35,092 nucleotides of DNA from Candidatus Tayloriibacteriota bacterium (GCA_029288615.1 JARIGV010000025.1:1-35092); one strand, 5' to 3'. Shown: positions 16,494 to 25,715, counted from the stretch's first letter. Notes: generated from the letters alone by a model not told the origin. A program made the numbers and translations.

Positions 16494-19400
16494 CTATTGT
16501 GCAGAGGTTGTGGATGCATCCGAAAAAGTTGTACTTGCATCTGAAGAAGTTACCGCAATGTCTGCGACGGTTGTGTCTGATGAAGTTGCTGTCGTATCAG
16601 ATATGGGAACAATAGTCGGAGTTGAAGTTGATGTTTCTTCTATTGTGGATGTTGCGTTCGTGCTTGAGACAGTTGAAGTTGATTCATCTGCTGGAGAAGA
16701 ATTTTCTGTTGATGATTGCTGTTTGTATGTTGTGACAGTCTGACCTGCATTTCGAAGGAGATTGTCGAGCTCAGTTTTTGTCACACATGTCTCCCCTGTT
16801 GAAGCACTACCAACACACAATGTTTCTTGATGTGAAGTACCGACAAACAAATCATGGATACCATTTGTCGCACTTCCAAACCACTCAACAAGCTTTTTCT
16901 TGAAGTCATCTGTGACGCTTGCGATTTCTTTTACAGCATTCACGAGTGCTGCGATGATTGGCCTATCTGAAAGTGTGAGGAAGCCATTTTTATCGACTCC
17001 AACTGCCTCAGGAATATTTTCTTTAACATTTTGCGCTGAGAATCCAGCATAGACTGTGCCTGTATCAAGACCTGTGTCTGCTTTCCATTTATAAAGAATT
17101 GGATTAATAGCAAGAATCTCCGACAAACTGTCAGTGAAATCTCCTTGGATATCCTTAAGCCTCTCGTCGGATGAAACAGTGAGGTTTCCATTTGCGTCAG
17201 TTGAAAGCGTACCTGCTCCGAAGTTTGCGAACTGCACTGTACCCGTAGTAGTAAGTTGTGCTGCGGGCGAAGACGTACCAATACCTACCTTTCCGAAGTT
17301 GTTGATTATAAAGTTTGTCGAAGTAGCAAGAGCTCCAGATGACGACGCTACAACAAAGAGCGACTGGTTGCCTCCGCCGTAGTTTGAGATTGCCAATTTT
17401 GCACCCGGGCTTGATGTACCAACACCAACAAGACCGCCAGTTGTAACATCAAAGCCTGGAGTATAGGAGTTTGCTTCAAACATCTGCAATTCTTCAAGAC
17501 CAAGATACGCTCCACCGTTGTTTGCTGTAACGTTTATTCTATACGCGCTGTAAAGTGTTGTGTTTGTGAAGGTGTACTGATTCCATCCAGACCAACTTGT
17601 TACGTTTGATCTCGTATCCAACACTACCCAACTTGTTCCGTTATAACCTTCAAAGGTCCAGTTTTTTGGTGCCCACGTTGGGTCGATCGCTCCATACATT
17701 TTATATGAAGTGATAGCTTTTGATGCTGCAAATTGATATGAGAGAAAACCAGAAGTTCCCTGCATGAACCATTTTGTCGTTATCGATCCATCGAATGCTT
17801 GCCATGTAGGCCATGAAGATGCGTTGTATTCTGCTGTTGAAGATGCAATACCACTAGGAGCGGTATAGCTCGTCATTGTAGGCACAGCATTTGTTGCAGC
17901 TATAGGAACGGCCACTTCAAACTGTGATGCAGACGATGTGTTGTTAAGTGACAAAGATCTGTTTGTCGAACTGTAATAGAGTGCACCATTGACGCTAAAG
18001 TTTCCACCACTACCCATGTTGATGCTGTAATTTGGAGATGTTCCAGTTGTCGCAATTGTTGTACCTCCTCCACTATCGACAGTGTATGTCGAATAGTTTG
18101 ATGTATCGTACCCAAGTGTTAATTGATTTGATGTTGTTCCTGTTACCTGAAGAAGAGCTGTTGGGGTTGTTGTACCGATACCAACATTTCCTGTTGTGTA
18201 ATAGATATTATTTCCCGATGTCGTCCATTGTGATGAAGCACCTCCACTTCCACCAATACATGAACCATTGATTGCAAAGCATCCCGCAACCAGATTGATA
18301 CCACCGGTTGTAGAAAATGTTGAAGTCGCCGTGCCGAAGTTAATTCCATTTGTATTACCAACAGAAAGAAGTGAGCCTGGAGTTGTTGTACCAATACCGA
18401 GTTTGCTTCCCGAGAGGACCATAGCAGATGCTCCGCCGACACCGTTGTTTGAGAAGAATAATTTTCCTCCTGTTGTTATGAGTCCAGAGTCGCCCGCTGC
18501 AGTACCAGTGACATAATCATTAGCATTAGCAGCTGAAAACCAATAACCCTCAACAGCAGTTCTTCCTATTGCATATGATGTATAGCTAGTGCTTCCGCCA
18601 GAAAGAAGTTTTATACCTGCATATGGTGTTGCTGGATTACCAGAAACTACGCTTAGCTTTGCGCCAGGACTTGTGTCTCCGATTCCTACATTACCACCCA
18701 CTTTCAAATGGAGTGCATCGGTAGCGTTAGGACCAAGAACAATATCGTACGCGCCGATTGTCGTGAGGTAACCTGAGCTTGGAGCATAAGCAGCACCCGA
18801 AGCAGCAGCACCGGCTTCAAGTACCGCACCTGAGGCAGGCGAAATAATTCCGGCTCGGAATTTTGCATAGGTACCCGTGATATTGTTTGTGATGTTTATT
18901 TGAGCTGTTCTGTCACCTCCCAAAGCAGATGCATATGGACCGAAAACAGAATACACACCATCGCCATTTGCTGATGATGCTGTATCGAAAGTAATTTGAT
19001 CTTTATTGTTTGCATTTGAACCGACAAATGTAAATTTTTGTATTGGTGTTGAAGTGCCCAATCCCACACTTCCATTCGACAAGAAGAGAGTTGATGTACC
19101 TGAAACTGCTGTGCCGCTCGCGCCATAAAATGCAATTTGTCCTAATGTTCCAGAGTTTACTGTTCCACTGCCGCTTCCACTTGAAAAACCAAGAGATGAA
19201 GTCGCTGTCCAGCTTGGCGCTGATCCAGATCCATTCGATACAAGAACGTATCCTGATGTGCCGGCGCTGAAATTTGCTTTAAGAGCGCCAGTAATATTTA
19301 AATCTCCCGCAACAGAAAGAAGACTACCTGGAGATGTCGTACCGATTCCAATATTGCCTCCAAGGAATGTCGCTGCGGCACCTGATCCTTTCTGTTCTAC

Positions 19401-22400
19401 AGCAAGCGTTGGATACGCTGATGTGCTTGAAGCAGAGAGCTGGCCCCAAGGAGTTGTTGAACCAACTCCCACATTTCCATTGAAATAAACACTTGATCCA
19501 CTACTTGTCCAAAGAGGTGAAAGGCCGAGAGAAGAGGTTGCAGTCAGTGTATATCCTCCTGAACTATTTCCTAAAAGAAGTTGTCCGTATGCAGGCGAAG
19601 ATGAAAGTCCTGTACCACCATACGCAATACTTAGTGTCGATGTCGATGAAACAACTCCACCCACAGCTTGAAGTGGACCAGTAAGTGATCCCACTGTAAG
19701 ACCATTTACCGCGGACACAGTAAGAGCCGTTGTTGATGCATAACGGAAGAATGAAGCAGTGCTACCGACTCCATTAAAGTTTGCTGCTGTTGTTGATGCA
19801 TATCCGGTATCATCACCAAGTCGCACATCAAGACCTGCTCCATCTCTCTTAAGAGAAACAAAAGTATTGCTTGCAGAACCTAGAATAATTCGTGGTGATC
19901 CACCACCAGTACTGTCACCAAATCGAAATACTCCATCTGATGCATTAGAAAGAAAACCAGTAATAGTTCCTGAAGTACTATTATCTCCCCACTGAAGTGA
20001 CTGCCCTCCTCCGATAAAGAGTGTACCCGCAACATGAGGCGATGAAGGAATTGAAAGTGTCACTGTATTTCCTGAAACCGATGTAGAAATTTGATTTGCT
20101 GTTCCAACAATTGATGTTGTTGCAGATGTTATACCAAGTGTTGAAGTTGAAATCGCGCCAGTCAAACCACCAATCGATGTAACACCACTGTTTGATAATG
20201 TATTGCCCGACCATGAAAGACCTGTGCCTGCACTAATTTGTGTAGATGGTGTATTGAAAAAAGTATTCCAATTTGAAGATGAGGCAGTGAGTGGAATTGA
20301 ATATCCAGAAGCAACGGAGAAAATTCCATTTGTACTGTCGTATGAAAGTGGTGATGTCGCAGAGAAAACTCCGCGTGATGTTGTTGTAGAAAATGACACA
20401 ATGCCAAGTGTCGATGTCGATACCCACTGTACACCAGATCCTGTTGTCTGAAGAATCTGTCCAGATGTTCCAGCATTGTAATTTGCTTTGAGCGCGCCTG
20501 TTATATTTATATTTCCAGCAACAGTAAGAAGGCTGTCCGGCGAAGTCGTACCGATTCCAAGATTTCCAGCATTTGTAAGACGTGCGAGCTCAACATTACC
20601 ACCGCTTCCACCTGTAAAAATTAAATCCCCTCCTGCAACGTTCTTCAAATAAGTATTTCCCGGAGCATCAGCATTGAAAAGTCCGACATATCGATTTCCT
20701 TGTATCAAACTTACACGCGGTGCACTTGCGTCAGTTGCTATTTCAACTCCATCATTGCTACCAGCAGCACCATCAGTATTGCGGACAAAAATTGCATCAC
20801 GAACATCAAGCTTTGCTTGAGGATCTGAAGTGCCGACGCCAACATTGCCACCACTATAATAAACACTCGATCCATTTGTACCCCACTGTGAAGATGTAAT
20901 TCCAAGAGACGAAGTCGCAACTGTACCGGTCAATCCACCAATTGATGTCACACCATTATTCGTAAGCATGTTACCACTCCATGAAAGACCAGTGCCAGCA
21001 GTGATAGCTGAAGATGGCGTCGTAAGAAAATTCTGCCACGCAGTTGTGGAAGCGGAGAGAGGAATGGAATATCCTGAAGCAACTCCAAAAGTTCCACTTG
21101 AGCTATCGTATGAAAGTGGTGATGTCGCAGAGAAGATTCCTCGTGTTGTTGTTGTAGAAAAAGATGAGATACCAAGTGTCGATGTCGAAATTGCACCCGT
21201 GAGACCGCCGATAGAAGTGACACCACTATTAGAAAGAGTATTCCCTGACCACGAAAGACCAGTACCTGCGGTAATTTGTGTCGACGGTGTATTGAAAAAA
21301 GTATTCCAACTAGAAGACGAGGCAGTAAGTGGGATTGAGTATCCGGAAGTGACACCGAATGTTCCTGTTGAACTATCGTATGAAAGAGATGAGGTAGCGC
21401 TCAAAACTCCTCGTGTTGTTGTCGTACTAAATGATGCACCACCTCCCCCTCCAGAAATTCCCGTAAGATGTGAGCCGTCTCCATAGAATGCATTTGCAGT
21501 GATATTTCCCGTCACAACAAGCGAATCTGCTGCCGCTGTTCCAAGTGTCGAACTTGCAGTTGTAATATTCGAAAGTCCTGTCGCGCTTCCTCCTGAAATA
21601 GTTGAATTAGAAATATTTTTTACATCGATGTTGTTTGTGATGTTTGTGATCGATGAACCAACAGAGCGAGCAAGAGAATCTGCTTGGGTTGAACGTGCGC
21701 CGACGAGAGCCTTATATGTCGCTGTGTTTACAGCAAGAAGTTCTTCGCGAAGATTATTGAGAGTGCTGTAGAAAAGAGATGGTGTAATGGTCGTTGCATT
21801 TGTTTGTGAGCTTAGAACAACAGGTGCTACATTTCCACCATACACCGAAGGCCGTGATGAAACTACTTGAATATTTGGAGATGATGAACTCGTAATACTT
21901 CCTGATGTATCTACAGTGATGTTGACATTGTTATCGTTACCTGTGTTTGGGGTATTGTTGCTTTGTACATACGACGCAACAGTTGGCTGTTCGAAAAGTG
22001 GGACAAGAGGATCAGAGAGTTTGTCGATGATGACATACCACACTTCCCCAACACTAGCGACCGACGCATCCGAAACAGAAACTTTAGGAAGAGAAATATG
22101 CGGAAGTGAAAGATGCGAAAAAGAAGCTGCAAGACTCTTTGTAGCAGAGAGCGGCATACCAATTGTTCCCAATGTGCCGTTACCGATATTTTTATAGAGA
22201 TCAAAAGTATGAGCAAAAAGCGGTATATAACTTTTTTCCACGCTCGCAAACGCAGTAGCAGTGTCTGAAAAGGCTCCAAATGTCGATGTAACGTAAAACT
22301 GACTGAGGAGATTGAGACTAATATTGAAAACAGCGTTTGTCTGAAAGCCAATATCAGTAATTGTAAGGAAATCGGAAACAGTTCCCTCATAAAGAGGTGC

Positions 22401-22523
22401 ATATATATCTTTAATTTTATTCAAAAAACTGTTTTCTTGAGCTTTCGGTGTTGCAGCGTAAGAGAAAAATGGGACAAAAACCAGTGATATGAAAAAGAAA
22501 ATGTATTTTCTTTTTTTATACAT
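16494..22523 (-). CDS. giant secreted fibre/adhesin-like protein with C-terminal Peptidase_S74 intramolecular chaperone domain
   Basis: N-terminal signal/TM segment; about ten [NK]xG[IV]GTxxPxxxL repeats; three ~90-aa tandem-type repeats; SDERLKDI...FSAQNVKENIPEAV S74 signature; Ser/Thr tail. Confidence 0.88.
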   Translation of the reverse strand: MYKKRKYIFFFISLVFVPFFSYAATPKAQENSFLNKIKDIYAPLYEGTVSDFLTITDIGFQTNAVFNISLNLLSQFYVTSTFGAFSDTATAFASVEKSYIPLFAHTFDLYKNIGNGTLGTIGMPLSATKSLAASFSHLSLPHISLPKVSVSDASVASVGEVWYVIIDKLSDPLVPLFEQPTVASYVQSNNTPNTGNDNNVNITVDTSGSITSSSSPNIQVVSSRPSVYGGNVAPVVLSSQTNATTITPSLFYSTLNNLREELLAVNTATYKALVGARSTQADSLARSVGSSITNITNNIDVKNISNSTISGGSATGLSNITTASSTLGTAAADSLVVTGNITANAFYGDGSHLTGISGGGGGASFSTTTTRGVLSATSSLSYDSSTGTFGVTSGYSIPLTASSSSWNTFFNTPSTQITAGTGLSWSGNTLSNSGVTSIGGLTGAISTSTLGISSFSTTTTRGIFSATSPLSYDSSSGTFGVASGYSIPLSASTTAWQNFLTTPSSAITAGTGLSWSGNMLTNNGVTSIGGLTGTVATSSLGITSSQWGTNGSSVYYSGGNVGVGTSDPQAKLDVRDAIFVRNTDGAAGSNDGVEIATDASAPRVSLIQGNRYVGLFNADAPGNTYLKNVAGGDLIFTGGSGGNVELARLTNAGNLGIGTTSPDSLLTVAGNINITGALKANYNAGTSGQILQTTGSGVQWVSTSTLGIVSFSTTTSRGVFSATSPLSYDSTNGIFSVASGYSIPLTASSSNWNTFFNTPSTQISAGTGLSWSGNTLSNSGVTSIGGLTGAISTSTLGITSATTSIVGTANQISTSVSGNTVTLSIPSSPHVAGTLFIGGGQSLQWGDNSTSGTITGFLSNASDGVFRFGDSTGGGSPRIILGSASNTFVSLKRDGAGLDVRLGDDTGYASTTAANFNGVGSTASFFRYASTTALTVSAVNGLTVGSLTGPLQAVGGVVSSTSTLSIAYGGTGLSSSPAYGQLLLGNSSGGYTLTATSSLGLSPLWTSSGSSVYFNGNVGVGSTTPWGQLSASSTSAYPTLAVEQKGSGAAATFLGGNIGIGTTSPGSLLSVAGDLNITGALKANFSAGTSGYVLVSNGSGSAPSWTATSSLGFSSGSGSGTVNSGTLGQIAFYGASGTAVSGTSTLFLSNGSVGLGTSTPIQKFTFVGSNANNKDQITFDTASSANGDGVYSVFGPYASALGGDRTAQINITNNITGTYAKFRAGIISPASGAVLEAGAAASGAAYAPSSGYLTTIGAYDIVLGPNATDALHLKVGGNVGIGDTSPGAKLSVVSGNPATPYAGIKLLSGGSTSYTSYAIGRTAVEGYWFSAANANDYVTGTAAGDSGLITTGGKLFFSNNGVGGASAMVLSGSKLGIGTTTPGSLLSVGNTNGINFGTATSTFSTTGGINLVAGCFAINGSCIGGSGGASSQWTTSGNNIYYTTGNVGIGTTTPTALLQVTGTTSNQLTLGYDTSNYSTYTVDSGGGTTIATTGTSPNYSINMGSGGNFSVNGALYYSSTNRSLSLNNTSSASQFEVAVPIAATNAVPTMTSYTAPSGIASSTAEYNASSWPTWQAFDGSITTKWFMQGTSGFLSYQFAASKAITSYKMYGAIDPTWAPKNWTFEGYNGTSWVVLDTRSNVTSWSGWNQYTFTNTTLYSAYRINVTANNGGAYLGLEELQMFEANSYTPGFDVTTGGLVGVGTSSPGAKLAISNYGGGNQSLFVVASSSGALATSTNFIINNFGKVGIGTSSPAAQLTTTGTVQFANFGAGTLSTDANGNLTVSSDERLKDIQGDFTDSLSEILAINPILYKWKADTGLDTGTVYAGFSAQNVKENIPEAVGVDKNGFLTLSDRPIIAALVNAVKEIASVTDDFKKKLVEWFGSATNGIHDLFVGTSHQETLCVGSASTGETCVTKTELDNLLRNAGQTVTTYKQQSSTENSSPADESTSTVSSTNATSTIEETSTSTPTIVPISDTTATSSDTTVADIAVTSSDASTTFSDASTTSAQ
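17154..17171 (-). other. predicted S74 autocleavage dyad SDERLK
   Basis: Ser and Lys five residues apart, as in endosialidase-type chaperone domains. Confidence 0.7.
17475..17890 (-). other. discoidin / F5-8 type C-like domain within the giant protein
   Basis: ASSTAEYNASSWPTWQAFDGSITTKWFMQ...YQFAASKAITSYKMYG...PKNWTFEGYNGTSWVVLDTR...YRINVTANNGGAYLGLEELQMFE. Confidence 0.7.
20140..21440 (-). repeat. three ~90-aa coding repeats (approx. 20140-20400, 20905-21165, 21175-21435)
   Basis: Near-identical SFSTTTxRGxxSATSxLSYDS...GYSIPL..TPS..I.AGTGLSWSGN.L.N.GVTSIGGLTG blocks. Confidence 0.85.
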
Positions 22524-22546
22524 AGAGATTAGTACAATTTTAACAT

Positions 22547-22570
22547 AAAAACCGCATCAAAGCGGTTTAA
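22547..22570 (-). terminator. Rho-independent terminator after map
   Basis: Minus strand AAACCGC-tttgat-GCGGTTT followed by TTATGTT. Confidence 0.55.
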
Positions 22571-22598
22571 AATGTGTGGATTTTTTATTTTTTGGAAT

Positions 22599-23369
22599 TT
22601 AAAGTGTTGTGAGAATCTCTGGTCCTTTTTTTGTGATAACAACAGTATGTTCGAAGTGTGCACTTCGTTTTTTATCGACAGTTGCATAGGTATAACCATC
22701 GCGAAGCACCCGAACACGTGATGTTCCTTCGTTAACAATCGGTTCGATCGCAATGACCATGCCAGGTTTAAGAGAAACTCCCTGCCCTTTCCTTCCAAAA
22801 TTTGGTACAAACGGATCTTCGTGCTGAGCATAACCAACTCCGTGGCCTCCAAGATTTTCTGCAAGAGAAAAACCTTTTGGTTTGACGTATTTTTCAATTG
22901 CTTCGCCGATATCACCCGTTTTCTTTCCCACTTGTGCTGCATCAATACCTCGCATCATTGCTTCTTCCGTAGTCTTTAAAAGTTTTTCAGCTTTAGCATC
23001 AATCTTTCCGCAACCAACCGTGATTGCTGAATCTGTGTAGAGTCCTTCAAAAATAATTCCAGAGTCAATCGAAACAATATCCCCTTCATTAATGATACGA
23101 TTATTTTCATTTGGAATTCCGTGCACCACTTCGTCATTTATTGAAATACACACAGCTGCAGGATATGGACGCTTTGCTCCATAAGGCGTGTAGCCTAAAA
23201 AAGCAGATTCGGCTCCGGCCTTTTTCATAAGAAAGCGCGCTTTGTCATCGAGATCAAGTGTGTGTACTCCTGGCACAATCATGTCTTTAAGCGACGCCAA
23301 AATCTCCGCGAGAATTTTTCCACCACGTCTGAGGCTTTCTATTTCTTCTCCTGTTTTTATCGTCACCAT
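22599..23369 (-). CDS. map: type I methionine aminopeptidase
   Basis: GVHTLDLD, EVVHGIPN, SIDSGI, GGHGVGYAQHEDP, EP(I)VNEG motifs; after adk. Confidence 0.95.
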   Translation of the reverse strand: MVTIKTGEEIESLRRGGKILAEILASLKDMIVPGVHTLDLDDKARFLMKKAGAESAFLGYTPYGAKRPYPAAVCISINDEVVHGIPNENNRIINEGDIVSIDSGIIFEGLYTDSAITVGCGKIDAKAEKLLKTTEEAMMRGIDAAQVGKKTGDIGEAIEKYVKPKGFSLAENLGGHGVGYAQHEDPFVPNFGRKGQGVSLKPGMVIAIEPIVNEGTSRVRVLRDGYTYATVDKKRSAHFEHTVVITKKGPEILTTL

Positions 23370-23977
23370 TAGGAGTTAAAAATTTTTGAAACGATTTCCT
23401 TGTGTACGTCGTCAATCGCCTGTTCTCCGTTGATCTCATTGAAAATAACTTTCGTATCGGTCTTATAGAGATCGATGATTGGTACGATTGCTTCTTCAAA
23501 CCATCCCATACGTCGTGCTATTGCATCCGCTTCATCATCATGCCGCGCTCGCTTCAAAAGTTTTTCTGTCGCCCACTCTTTCGATACGTTCATAAAAACA
23601 ATATGAACTTTAGCAAAGTCAAAAACTTTTGGCTTATCATAAAAATAAAAAATTGTATCAAGTATCGCTTTCTCAGCAAGTGTACGAGGAGACCCATCGA
23701 TGATCATGTGAGTATTTTCTTTGAAATCTCTCGCGATCACATTCGCCCACATCATTGATGCAAGAAAAGATGGCACAAAGTTTCCTGCATCAATAATTCT
23801 TTTAGCTTCATTTGCAGTGTATGTGCCCGTCTGCATGAATTTTCGAAATTCATCACCTGTTGCAACATAGAAAACATCTTGCGATGTATTTTTTTTAAGA
23901 TACTCAGAAAGAAGAGCGGTCTGCGTACCTTTGCCGCAGCCGCTTCTTCCTAAGAATACGAAGAGTTCTGGTTTCAT
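23369..23977 (-). CDS. adk: adenylate kinase-like nucleoside monophosphate kinase
   Basis: GRSGCGKGTQ P-loop, TGDEFR, DGSPRT, RARHDDEADAIARRM; secY-adk-map order. Confidence 0.88.
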   Translation of the reverse strand: MKPELFVFLGRSGCGKGTQTALLSEYLKKNTSQDVFYVATGDEFRKFMQTGTYTANEAKRIIDAGNFVPSFLASMMWANVIARDFKENTHMIIDGSPRTLAEKAILDTIFYFYDKPKVFDFAKVHIVFMNVSKEWATEKLLKRARHDDEADAIARRMGWFEEAIVPIIDLYKTDTKVIFNEINGEQAIDDVHKEIVSKIFNS

Positions 23978-23980
23978 TCT

Positions 23981-25255
23981 TTAATATTCTCGCATTGAGA
24001 TCTGTGCGTCAACTTTTTTGACGAGATCAATCACCACTGAGACAACGATAAGAAGCGCTGTACCACCGATTGCAACAGATGTAATTCCTGTGATCGCTTT
24101 CATGGCAAGTGGAAGCACTGCAACGAAGCCAAGGAATGTTGCGCCAACAAGAGTGATTCGTGTAAGGATCTTTGCGATATATTCAGATGTAGATTGTCCT
24201 GGGCGAACTCCAGGAATAAACGCACCACTCTTCTGGAGATTTTCTGCGATCTGATGTGGATCGAAAGTGACCGCTGTGTAGAAGTATGTGAAGAGGAATA
24301 CAAAGAGGAAATAAAGGATCGCGTATGTCCATCCATTTGCAAGCCATGAAAGAATAGTCGCCGCGACATCGTGAATTGTTCCTGTAGGATAGCTTCCGAT
24401 CACGAAGTTTAAAATAAGCTGTGGGAAAAGAAGGATTGAGAGAGCGAAGATGATTGGAATTACTCCGGCCTGATTAAGACGAAGTGGAAGATATGTTGAA
24501 ACACCTCCGTACACTCGATTACCTCGTACACGCTTTGCGTACGTCACAGGAATTGGTCGTTCCGCTTCTGTGATATAGACCACCGCATACACAATGAGGA
24601 ATGCTACCGCAACGAAAAGAATATAGAGAGCGAGTTTTGACTGATCGTATGAGAAGAGCACCTGGCTGATACCTCGAGGAAGCGCCGCAACGATACCAGA
24701 GAAAATAATGAGTGATACTCCGTTTCCAATTCCAAATTCAGTAATGAGCTCACCGAGCCACATGAGAAGGATTGAACCTGTTGTAATCACCACAACGTTC
24801 ACTGTGAAATCAAAAGATGAAAGATTTCCAAGGATCGCCTGTTTTTCAAGAAGAATGATAAAACCGATAGACTGCACAAGAGCGAGAGGAACAGCAAGAA
24901 GACGTGAGTACTGGCTGAATTTCTTTCGTCCTGCCTCCCCTTCTTCCTGATACATGCGCTTGAGACCATCAAACATCATTGTAAGAAGCTGCATGATGAT
25001 CGATGCAGTAATGTAAGGACCAACGCCGAGCATCACGAGAGAGAGGTTTGAAAGTCCTCCTCCAGAGAAAACGTTGAGAAGTCCGAAGAATTGGTTATTT
25101 GCAAAAAATGCGACGAGTTTTACACGGTCAATTCCTGGAATTGGGATTGAAGCAAGCGCACGGAAAACAACAAGAGCTCCGAGCGTAAAAAGAATTCGCG
25201 TACGGAGAGTCTTGTCTTCGAATACAAGTCTTATTTTTTCGAGAAATGTTTGCAT
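23981..25255 (-). CDS. secY: preprotein translocase subunit SecY
   Basis: Multi-TM; PGID, YITASIIMQLLT, GNGVSLIIFSGI, NRVYGGVSTYLPLRLNQAGVIPIIFA. Confidence 0.97.
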   Translation of the reverse strand: MQTFLEKIRLVFEDKTLRTRILFTLGALVVFRALASIPIPGIDRVKLVAFFANNQFFGLLNVFSGGGLSNLSLVMLGVGPYITASIIMQLLTMMFDGLKRMYQEEGEAGRKKFSQYSRLLAVPLALVQSIGFIILLEKQAILGNLSSFDFTVNVVVITTGSILLMWLGELITEFGIGNGVSLIIFSGIVAALPRGISQVLFSYDQSKLALYILFVAVAFLIVYAVVYITEAERPIPVTYAKRVRGNRVYGGVSTYLPLRLNQAGVIPIIFALSILLFPQLILNFVIGSYPTGTIHDVAATILSWLANGWTYAILYFLFVFLFTYFYTAVTFDPHQIAENLQKSGAFIPGVRPGQSTSEYIAKILTRITLVGATFLGFVAVLPLAMKAITGITSVAIGGTALLIVVSVVIDLVKKVDAQISMREY

Positions 25256-25265
25256 AGAATGAAAC

Positions 25266-25715
25266 TTATTTTACTTCGCCTCCGGCCTTTTCGATAAGGG
25301 CGCGGACTGAAGCTGACACCATAACTCCTGAAACAGTGAGTTTCTTAGAGAGCTTTGATTCTTTTGAATCTCCAAGAATTTTCATCTTTGGAATTCGTCC
25401 TTTATATGTAGAAACAATTTTTGATGCGATAAGAGTTTCAGGATTTACTGCCGCTCCATTGTCAAAATGTTTTTCGATAGATGAAAGAGTGACAACAACC
25501 GGCTTCACTTCGATGCTCAAGTTGCTGTTCTTTCCACGTCCTCGAAGTTTTGGAAGTCGTTTAATAGCATCTCGGATTTCTGGGCGGATCTTGTGACCTG
25601 CGCGAGATTTCTGTCCTTTTGTTCCTCGTCCCGCAGTCTTACCACGCTTTCCTCCACGAGCAACAGTCATTCGCTTTTTGTTCTTTGTTTTTCTTTTGAG
25701 TGTATGTAGCTGCAT
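25266..25715 (-). CDS. rplO: 50S ribosomal protein L15
   Basis: RGGKRGKTAGRGTKGQKSRAGHKIRPE; operon position. Confidence 0.95.
   Translation of the reverse strand: MQLHTLKRKTKNKKRMTVARGGKRGKTAGRGTKGQKSRAGHKIRPEIRDAIKRLPKLRGRGKNSNLSIEVKPVVVTLSSIEKHFDNGAAVNPETLIASKIVSTYKGRIPKMKILGDSKESKLSKKLTVSGVMVSASVRALIEKAGGEVK

Noticed and set aside
20968-21486. 172-aa plus-strand ORF within the fibre gene
   Set aside because: Antisense shadow of the repeats.
16494-22523. Regular repeats that could be mistaken for a CRISPR array or VNTR
   Set aside because: Repeats stay in frame in one 2009-aa ORF and translate to fibre-like motifs; no constant repeat with unique spacers.
13652-22523. Prophage or conjugative element
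   Set aside because: No capsid, terminase, integrase, relaxase or transposase seen; flanked by housekeeping genes. Fibre-like features alone are insufficient.
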